Assembly: GCA_029204225.1 (NCBI GenBank)
Contig: CM055092.1
Coordinates: 83,816,026 to 83,880,025 of the forward strand
Source of the DNA: Diphasiastrum complanatum
Lineage: Eukaryota; Streptophyta; Lycopodiopsida; Lycopodiales; Lycopodiaceae
DNA: 64,000 bases
Direction: 5' to 3'
The stretch's first letter is position 1. Each line of letters begins with the position of its first letter. Below the pieces are notes generated by a model. The model had not been told where the DNA came from and searched no databases. It worked only from the letters and a program-made list of their open reading frames with translations. Shown here piece by piece: positions 55,765-64,000 of the stretch. A program made the translations under genes and the position numbers.

Positions 55765-56720
55765 TACATATGCTTTTACTTTTGAAAATTTATATGACCA
55801 AAAGCCTCACTATTTTTCATAGAAAATGCTCAAACTATTGTAGCATTTTATCTTTTGTTAAGTGGACTTTAACCAAGTTGCAAAATGGTTAGTCTAGTGG
55901 GACAGATAAAATTGTAACAAATAAGTTCTCCACTCCAAATGGACTTTTATTCAAAGATGGAAAGATATGTGTGCCAAATCAGACATGATTTAGGCAAATA
56001 TATTATGGGAGTGTCATGAATATACATTATTTTTCTAGCACTTACGTTTACATAGAAATATCGATTTGGTGTGAAAGGATCAAGATCACTCCTATGACTT
56101 GCTAATGTATATGGAAAGTTTATGTCACATTTTTCTCATGTTCAAACTTATCAAAAGAGTATGCCCCTTTTAATGGCAAATAGAGAAACAACAAGATTTT
56201 GATATTTTGACTAATTAAAATTGGGGCCTCCAGTCGATAGGTGCATGACCTTAAAATCTATCTAAATTATAGTAAGATTCCTCCAATTTTGGGAGTAGTG
56301 TTGATACAAGAGTCTCATCCTATTGCATATCATTTTAACTAGGCATTGCCATATTGAACCATTAGACATATGCCCAAGAATTATATCCATTGGAGACATT
56401 ACATTTTAGTACATGATATAGTCATAAGAACTTATACGAGGCCCTTGAGGTACTCAAAAAACACAAGGTTTACACAATCATAGACAACTAAAATGGTTAT
56501 CATACTTGCACCATTTTCCTCACAATATCAATTATAACCTAGGCAAGAGTAATAGGGTGGCCGATTTTTGACTAGTCCATAGAATGTCACCTTTCTCACT
56601 ACACATTTGTTAGCCGATTTTGTAGCACGCAAAATTGAGCTAATTTTCAAAGTTTTATGCAATATCTTGTATGGTTTCTAAGAAAAGTTGATTAAATCAG
56701 TGTGTGACCGGCATAGATTT
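55765..56720. other. AT-rich intergenic sequence
   Basis: No gene recognised. It ends at the target duplication GATTT (56716-56720) of the next element. Confidence 0.55.
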
Positions 56721-57540
56721 TGTTGAATTTCACACATGTGGACTGTCCACTACATGTACTTGTGATCTCCTAAGGTGTGTAGATGCACCAAGATCAAGAC
56801 TAGATTGAGATTCAAGATCAATCTTGAATCCTATGGCAAAAACACACTACTACATGCATTCAATCACTTCCAACTCTCACTCACACGTGTGAGAAGTATT
56901 CAAAAAATAATCTAAGTAAAAACAAGCTGCTCTCCTTGGGTAGAGAGAGAAAATGCATCAAGAGCTCTCGAGTAGAGAGAGAAAGCTAGAAATCCAAAAA
57001 CTCACAAAATCCACTCAATCTCAAAATCAATTAGATCCAAAAGGAGTAGTACAATGATACTAATAGATTCATGAGCTACCACTATGCTTAACTATGATTG
57101 GATCACACTTTGCCACCTCTTAATCCTATTGGACCATTGATCCATGCACCTCTAAATTTTATTGGACTATATTCAAGCACACCTCAATTTTCTATTGGAC
57201 CTCACAAGGTTCCACCTCTAAATCCTATTGGACCTCTTAAGCTTCATCAAACAAAAGCATGACACTTGTCTACACTCTAATTGGCACAAGTTTGGCTCTA
57301 TTTTGGCTCAATATTGGCATTACAAGTGGAAATGGATAATTTGCCATCTATGCCAAATTTGACCCTATCAGCATCCTACACCTAAATGCTTGACTATGAA
57401 ATTCTATGAGACCCCTATATCAAACATTTTGATTTACTTTAAAATTCTCCACACGTGGGAACATCCTCCACACATGTGAGATTCACTTACAAACTTCTAT
57501 CATAAAAAATACCAAGCTAGATTTTTGCCAATTTCTCACA
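56721..57540 (-). repeat. Left LTR (3' LTR), 820 bp
   Basis: Starts TGTTGAATTTCACACATG and ends CCAATTTCTCACA. It is preceded by the target duplication GATTT. Confidence 0.93.
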
Positions 57541-57663
57541 CTCCTCAAAAAATAGCTTGGAAAGGTACTAGATCACTTGGGAAGTTTGTAAATCTTTTTG
57601 AGTGGATCCTTTGGTATGCATAATAAGTGAAGATCAGCCAAGGGATCCATCATAGCAGCACCC

Positions 57664-59160
57664 TCACCATATCCATGATAAGATCTCTTTGGTAGAGATC
57701 TCTTGCCAATGCCTTTGAAGAGTGCTCCACCAATATGCCACTATTATCATGGGCTTCCTCCATGCTTGATGATGATCTTTGCCTTGAAAGTTCCACTTGC
57801 ATGATGGATGCACCATAAATAGAGAAATCTGAGGCTTCCAAGCCTCATAAGGGTCATGGAGATCAAGATCATAAGATGTGAAACAATGATGATTATCAGG
57901 ATTATGCTTTCTAGCTTGACTAGTCCACATACAATGAACTATATCCATGATGGATCTAATCTTGATATCAAAGACCATCTTGATCTTTTTTAGGCTAGTT
58001 ACTCTCTCAAGGATGTAAGTGTCCACTTTGGATGCTTCACTTAATCTCAAGAGGAGTTTACAATTTGCCTCAAAACATGTGAAAACATGATTTTCAAAAA
58101 AGTGAGTACCAAGCTCAATCTTGTTCTTACTAGAACCAAGAGCATACTTTTGACAATACAATATCTTGCTTTCAAAAAGTATTGGAAACACATCTAAGTC
58201 AATAATGACAAGAAACATGTCCATACCATAAGCATCATACAAAACTAGTATAGCTTTTCTTGAACTTTGAGATCCAAAAAATTTAATGAAGCAAGATAGC
58301 ATTTCAAGCAAAGGAAGAGAAGCATATATGAATGTGTTGTAGTAGATACAACATGAAATATGCCCCTCTTTGCCATGTAAGGTGATCCATAAAGACTCGG
58401 CCATGCATCTTGAAGATCTTCTTGAAATCATATGAAGAAGAAACTCCTCCTCACACATTGGCCCCATCATAACTTGAATACCTTCAAAAAGGATAACTTG
58501 TGATGCTTCTTGAGAAGCCTTGATCTCGGCCACTTCCAAGATTGAATCTTCATGCAATATGACATCTCTATTCACCATCACATTTGAAATAGAGAGTGTA
58601 AAGACACTAAAGGCCTCCTTGATGGATGAGTATCCAATCATGATCCATGAGCTTGGATCATCCTTCCTTCTTGTTTCCAAGGGAACATATGCAAAGCAAG
58701 CACTACCAAGTTCACTAAGGTGATCAACCTTAGGCTTCATCTTGAATAAAACTTCATATGGTGCTATTCCTTCAAGAGCTCCAATACTCCTCAAAGCTTT
58801 GTTCTTCAATGAGAATTTTTTCTCAACATATGCTTTGAATAATAAGGAATAATCATACACCATAATACTTGAAGAGAGAAGATATGTGCATCTTGTGTGA
58901 TCATCCTCCTTTGAAATATTGGACATATAAGAAACATCAAGAGAGTTTGCACTCTCACTTGGATCCAATTTGTAGATGCCTTCAAATCTTGATCCATATG
59001 CAAGGATCTCACCATCCTTCTTAATCACACAATTGTCAATATTGAAATTGACATCAAAGCCACTATCAAGAAGTTGGCCAACACTTAAGATGTTCTTTGT
59101 AAGATTTGGGACAAAAAGAACATTGTTGAGAAAGAGATCTTTAGAAGATGCAAGCTTCAA
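57664..59160 (-). pseudogene. Integrase remnant joined to a 280-codon frame of unknown origin
   Basis: The frame is open for 498 codons. Residues 1-75 match the copia protease/pre-integrase part (NVLFVPNLTKNILSVGQLLD, GIYKLD). About residue 115 the sequence jumps to the integrase end (GIAPYEVLFKMKPKVDHLSE, CFAYVPLETRRKDD, MIGYSSIKEAFSVF, MVNRDVILHEDSI). The integrase core with the catalytic Asp, Asp and Glu is deleted in frame. From about residue 220 to 498 I recognise no domain. There are hydrophobic stretches (ILVLYDAYGMDMFLVIIDLD) and one phrase, NKIELGTHFF, that faintly recalls the K-x-I-E-x3-H-F of copia RNase H. No polymerase is present. Confidence 0.7.
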
Positions 59161-59187
59161 GGGAATAATCCCTACTCCTTCAATATT

Positions 59188-60203
59188 TTACTCATGCTTA
59201 CTTGCAAAGTATATGGTCTTCTTGACTCCATCATAAGGCATAATAGATGAAAAAAAGTGCTTGGAGCCACACATATGTGAAGATGCTCCACTATCAATAT
59301 ACCATGAGTCATCCTTGTTGAAGGTGGAAGAGGAGAAGCTTGATGCCATAAGAGAGCCTTCTCCATCACTTGCAATATAGTCTTCTTTCTCATTGGTGAT
59401 GTTGGCTTGATTGAGTTGATTCTTCTTCTTGAAGCAATTGGTGGCATAATGGCCTTTCTTGCCACAATAAAAGAACTTGATCATCTTCTTCTTGAGATTT
59501 GAATTAGAAGAATGAGAGGTATCCTCCTCCTCTCCATCTTGGTCTTTAGCTTTGTCATTAGAGAAGTGATGGTGTTGCTTCTTACTCCTCTCTTTGTGCT
59601 TGGCAAATAGAACTTTGCCATCATCATGATTGAGTGATAGCTTGTCCATCCTCAAGAGCTTGTACTCTTGTCTTGATTCTTCAGAAATAAGCACACTTTG
59701 AAGGGCCTCCAAACTTGGTAGCTCCTCCTTAATAGCATAGGATTGGACAAGGTTGTCATATTCATCTCTCAAGCCATTGAGAATGACTTAGACTAGCTCA
59801 CTTTGATTGATTGAGTCACCAATACATGCAAGCTTTCTATGAATATCCTTGACTCTCAAAACATAATTAGATGCACTCTCATCACTCTTTTGACTACTTT
59901 GGAATATTTGATTTCTAAGAGTGAGGAGCCTAGAGGTGTTCTTAGCCTCATAGATGGACTTGAGACAATCCCAAGCTTCCTTGGATGTAGAACAATCACC
60001 AATCTCCCTCAATATCTCATTAGAGACATCTTCTTGTATTTTTGTACTTCTTGAAGGACTTGAGGCTCCTCCTCAATCCCAAGTACAATGTCCATCACAT
60101 CTTGGAGTATCAAGATGGACTCCATCCTCAACTTCCATATTGAATAATTGGAAGTAGAGAATCTCTCACTTGGTTGCAACAAGTATGAACTCATTGAAGT
60201 CAT
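59188..60203 (-). pseudogene. Gag and protease of the LTR element, broken
   Basis: Gag starts at 60203 with FSTSNYSIWKLRMESILI and continues after a short overlap at 60012 as STSKEAWDCLKSIYEAKNTS and LLTLRNQIFQ. After a break at about 59780 a third frame runs to 59188. It has a zinc knuckle whose first Cys is replaced (FFYCGKKGHYATNCF), acidic and Ser-rich linkers, and the protease site WYIDSGASSHMCG. Three frames and a stop show that this copy is inactive even though its LTRs are young. It may therefore have been copied in by proteins from a relative. Confidence 0.85.
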
Positions 60204-60949
60204 GTAAAGTGGAGATAGATAAAAGTGATGAACAAAAAATGTTGCTTCTCTCTCACTATAGGATCCAATAATGGTGTGCTACCATCTCCTATGCAAGATC
60301 TTGCAACAAACTGTGAGATGATTCTCACTAGCTATCTCAATCTCTCCAAAACTAGATCTACTTCACATCAAATGATGGAGTATGGGCAAAGTTAGGATCA
60401 AACACTCTTAGCACGTGTGAAATACACTAAGAAACCAAATTTGACTCAAATACAATGATATTGCATGAAACGAAATGGCTCAGATCTCAAAACAGTGCCT
60501 AGATCACATATAGATGAGATTGGTAAGCATTCAACTGTGATTTTGGATCAAACAAGCAATCTTTTGACCAAACCAAATGTGTCCACCCAGGTCTAGGTGC
60601 CCTACCTAACCCTTTTCAAAAGCTTATAACTTTTGATTGGCTCAACCAAATGGAATGAAACTGATTGCATCAGAAACTAGACAAAAATAGCTTCAAAACA
60701 AGCTATCTAGCAAGATTTTTGGATCAAACATGAAAGAGAACTCCCAAACTGAAATTGGATGTTCCTCACACGTGTCTGAGCACCTGATTCCGTACAGTAC
60801 CAGGTCAGACCCAATCAATGTCCTTTTGATCTCTTTTGATCCAAAATTGAACAAGATAGCTAGGAAAATGGGCCTTGACAATTTCTAGCTCAAGATTGAT
60901 GAATAGTTTTTCACTTAGATGGATCAAAATGCATGGTAACCTTAGGTAG
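60204..60949 (-). other. Untranslated leader of the LTR element
   Basis: About 745 bp between the primer-binding site and the first gag Met. No coding frame with a motif is present. Such a leader usually holds packaging and dimer signals; none can be identified by eye. Confidence 0.6.
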
Positions 60950-60961
60950 GCTCTGATACCA
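60950..60961 (-). other. Primer-binding site (initiator Met-tRNA)
   Basis: The complement of GCTCTGATACCA is TGGTATCAGAGC, which directly follows the 5' LTR. Confidence 0.9.
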
Positions 60962-61781
60962 TGTTGAATTTCACACGTGTGGACTGTCCACTACATGTAC
61001 TTGTGATCTCCTAAGGTGTGTAGATGCACCAAGATCAAGACTAGATTGAGATTCAAGATCAATCTTGAATCCTATGGCAAAAACACACTACTACATGCAT
61101 TCAATCACTTCCAACTCTCACTCACACGTGTGGGAAGTATTCAAAAAATAATCTAAGTAAAAACAAGCTGCTCTCCTCGGGTAGAGAGAGAAAATGCATC
61201 AAGAGCTCTCGGGTAGAGAGAGAAAGCTAGAAATCCAAAAACTCACAAAATCCACTCAATCTCAAAATCAATTAGATCCAAAAGGAGTAGTACAATGATA
61301 CTAATAGATTCATGAGCTACCACTATGCTTAACTATGATTGGATCACACTTTGCCACCTCTTAATCCTACTGGACCATTGATCCATGCACCTCTAAATTC
61401 TATTGGACTATATTCAAGCACACCTCAATTTTCTATTGGACCTCACAAGGTTCCACCTCTAAATCCTATTGGACCTCTTAAGCTTCATCAAACAAAAGCA
61501 TGACACTTGTCTACACTCTAATTGGCACAAGTTTGGCTCTATTTTGGCTCAATATTGGCATTACAAGTGGAAATGGATAATTTGCCATCTATGCCAAATT
61601 TAACCCTATCAACATCCTACACCTAAATGCTTGACTATGAAATTCTATGAGACCCCTATATCAAACATTTTGATTTACTTTAAAATTCTCCACACGTGGG
61701 AACATCCTCCACACATGTGAGATTCACTTACAAACTTCTATCATAAAAAATACCAAGCTAGATTTTTGCCAATTTCTCACA
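60962..61781 (-). repeat. Right LTR (5' LTR), 820 bp
   Basis: Starts TGTTGAATTTCACACGTG and ends CCAATTTCTCACA, followed by the target duplication GATTT. The promoter of the element would lie here, firing leftwards. Confidence 0.93.
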
Positions 61782-61786
61782 GATTT

Positions 61787-62960
61787 GGCTAGGATAGCCC
61801 ATATCGAAGGGGTCCCAATTCGTCCAAAAAGAACTACAGAGTTTTTCAATAAAATTAGCCTTAGAATTGGCTATTAAGATTTATTTCGGCTGATGTACAC
61901 CTGATTTCAATTATGTAACCTCGGGTTTTCTGATATAAAAAGATATCTGAGATTTTACAGGACGTCCTTTTCCTTGAGACCCAAAAAGAACTCTGAGGGA
62001 ATCGACATCAGCCCATCAGCAGAAATTTCTATGCAAATCACAGACAAGACTGATCTAAGGGAAGAAACAACAATCCCGGCACAGATCACTCAAAGTGATA
62101 TTGAGATCAAAGGGCAAGACCTTGAAAGACAAGATGCAACCCTTCATAGACAAGGACAGTCCTAAAAGAATATGACCCACCGCAAGTGCTATGGGATATT
62201 TGAACTTGACAAAATGAAAAGAGAAGAAAAAAGAAAAATGAAGAGTCTTACCTTCCTTGTATAAAAGATGAGAGGAGACCACAACCTTAAAGACTCTTGA
62301 CTTTGGTCAAGGGGTCTTGCCTTTCAAAAAGAAAGTAGGAAGTGGCAAAATGGGCAAGTCAACTCTTACCCACCTTCCAAAAATGTAAATTCTAAACATG
62401 GTCCAATGAGATGCAAGGCCTCCATGCCCACTTAAATGAAAGTAAAAGATAGATGACGAAAGCACATGGGTGGTGAGCAAGAAGTGTTTATGGTGTGATT
62501 ATGAGATAACCACCTCTTTGGAGTTCATTATGAAATTTGATTCCATATCTTCTAGAGAGAAATGAGTAGAGATGTCTTGGTTCTATATTTTGGGATTGAA
62601 TCTATGTTTTGAGTATCATGAGGATCGATTGTTATGAGAAAATTCTTAATGAGGTTTCATGTTTGGATGCTTACTTTTGCATGGTTGTGATTTTCTCATC
62701 ATACATGAAGTGTAAGATTGGATCATAGGTGGAGAGTTTCTCTCTGCAAAGTATTTGTAGAAGCATGCCTTCCCATCAATACATTCTTGAGACTATTGAG
62801 AGTTCTTTGATCAATTAGAACTTTACCTTCTTGAGGGATTATTTGAGGTCAAAGATTTTTAGAAGTGGGGAAGAGAGTTATAATGTATTATCTTCAAAGT
62901 GAGGCCATTATTCCACCTTTGAGAGGTATATTGTGTTTCTTCTTCATGACTGTAGACTTT
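61787..62960. other. Intergenic sequence
   Basis: The 63-codon plus frame at 61974-62165 encodes a hydrophilic peptide without motif. Nothing else is recognisable. Confidence 0.45.
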
Positions 62961-63050
62961 TGACAAATAGGAGTGGTTATGTAAAGACTCTCTATCATCC
63001 ATCATTGACAAATAGGAGTGGTTATGTAAAGACTCTCTATCATCCATCAT
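62961..63050. repeat. Exact tandem duplication, two 45-bp units
   Basis: The unit beginning TGACAAATAGGAGTGG and ending CATCCATCAT occurs twice without change. The near-repeat in the minus frame over it is a by-product. Confidence 0.9.
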
Positions 63051-63344
63051 TGCATCATTCATAAGAGAGAGTAGTTGACCTTCAAAATTATCCAATTATG
63101 TTTTTTTTGAGTGGTATAAGAATACTTTGTTCAATATGTAGGAAGAACCACTCAAATTGGCTTTCATATGTTCGATTTAATGTTGCTGAGAAAGATTCTA
63201 TGAGTTTAGTGTACATTTGAAGTCTCTATCCTCATCCAAGAGATCATCTATATTCATGAGAGTTTATGAGAATTGGTTACTCCTATTTCTTCTACTACCT
63301 TCGAGAGCAGAACCTCATGCATTCAAGATTACATTTTAATTTTG

Positions 63345-63680
63345 AGCCATCGCTGCCAGAGAGAGGCCTTTGGAATCAATAGGCGACCTATTCCTGCAGA
63401 TAGAGAAGCCATATTTTAAAAACTTTTTTGATCTACCATTCACAGAGAATGAGGGGCGACCTGTTTCTGCCTTCCATCGCAGACAAAGATGCCATGTTTT
63501 TAAAGTCTTTTGATCCACCATTCACAGAGAATGGGGGGCAACGTATTTGTGCCTTCCATCATAGACAGAGAAGCCATGCCATAAAATCTTTTTTGATCTG
63601 TCATTCACAGAGAATCATTGAGTGTGATGTTTCTGCCATCCTCACTGATAGAGAAGCCAGTCAAAGAGAATCACAGTTAT
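63345..63680. repeat. Degenerate tandem array, about four units of 81-83 bp
   Basis: Phrases such as CATTCACAGAGAAT, TTCTGCCTTCCATC and GAGAAGCCAT recur at 63438, 63519 and 63602, with a poorer unit before. The units keep similar spacing but have many changes, so the array is older than the neighbouring 45-bp duplication. Confidence 0.75.
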
Positions 63681-64000
63681 GAGTATCACTGAGGGTAGAA
63701 CCATTACTGCCATTACTGCCAGAATGGAGGGAACGATCCATCGCTGAGCCTACAGAGAGTTCAAGGGAGCTAAGAGGTCATAAGTGTGCCCATCCCATCG
63801 ACTCAAAGAGAGCTAAGAGGTCAGAAGTGCGCCCCCGAAGTCGCTTATTGGCACATATTGGCAAGGGGACAACTTTGGCCCCGTTCCAATCAGCTATTGC
63901 CATGTGGAGTCCGGGCAGAGGACAAGAAATCCCCTGGCACCAGGGCGCGCACGTCAGGAATGAGGGGGACCAGCGCCCTGGGACCACACCACTGGAGCGG
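63681..64000. other. GC-rich end of the window
   Basis: After about 63770 the sequence becomes clearly richer in G and C than anything else in the window, with phrases such as CCAGGGCGCGCACGTC. The open frames over it have no motif. It may be the edge of a different element or gene that lies mostly outside the window. Confidence 0.4.

Larger units (their letters stand above)
56721..61781 (-). mobile_element. LTR retrotransposon (copia-derived, non-autonomous), 5061 bp
   Basis: Two 820-bp LTRs (56721-57540 and 60962-61781) and GATTT target duplications (56716-56720 and 61782-61786) define the element. The primer-binding site complement GCTCTGATACCA (60950-60961) adjoins the right LTR, so it reads leftwards. 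The LTRs differ at about nine positions, all of them transitions, roughly 1 percent. It is therefore the youngest dated insertion in the window. The interior holds gag, protease and a shortened integrase but no reverse transcriptase, and then a long frame without a known domain. A solo LTR of the family lies at 43068-43889. Confidence 0.93.

Noticed and set aside
62859-63095. Internal protein repeat with RESLHNHSYLS
   Set aside because: It reflects the exact 45-bp DNA duplication and has no other support.

Overview
The window is nuclear DNA from a land plant with a large, repeat-rich genome. Three things show this: a spliced gene for a bacterial-type sigma factor of the plastid-targeted SIG class, canonical GT-AG introns up to 9.8 kb, and many Ty1/copia LTR elements whose primer-binding sites match plant initiator Met-tRNA (TGGTATCAGAGC). 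The species cannot be fixed. The very long transposon-filled introns would fit a fern, other seed-free vascular plant or gymnosperm, but that is inference.

Layout. 1-5400: AT-rich DNA with simple repeats and a decayed copia integrase. 5400-27288: the SIG gene on the plus strand, six coding exons (6504-6568, 6771-7578, 15452-15682, 25470-25610, 25856-26056, 26998-27288) encoding about 578 residues. Its second intron holds a copia deletion derivative (8984-12251, TSD TGCAT) and a coding-free LTR element (12603-14752, TSD ATATT). Its third holds a minus-strand copia relic, a Ty3/gypsy gag relic, a LINE remnant and a gypsy integrase scrap. 27289-31600: AT-rich DNA without a recognisable gene. 31600-39600: copia and gypsy wreckage on both strands, including a 477-bp tandem duplication inside an integrase. 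41800-43000: two scraps that resemble plant enzymes (GDSL lipase, subtilase). 43068-43889: a solo LTR (TSD GTCTA). 49373-52162: a minus-strand copia element whose LTR is followed by a doubled primer-binding site. 56721-61781: a fairly young LTR element (TSD GATTT) of the same family as the solo LTR.

The least ordinary part is 44.9-49.2 kb. A decayed, intron-containing transposase-like gene on the plus strand meets, tail to tail and about 80 bp away, an open two-exon minus-strand gene of unknown function. A second transposon-like coding frame (53819-55384) lies 5 kb away and is open except for four internal stops. These two systems are not retrotransposons and do not match the classic plant DNA transposon families that I recognise (hAT, MULE, CACTA, PIF/Harbinger, Mariner). 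I could run no database search; family assignments rest on motif recognition.

How it fits together: one apparently intact host gene (SIG) with an odd promoter-reading segment, one unknown open gene that may be partner or passenger of a transposon, and otherwise mobile DNA in successive stages of decay. Several copia copies have lost the reverse-transcriptase core by internal deletion.
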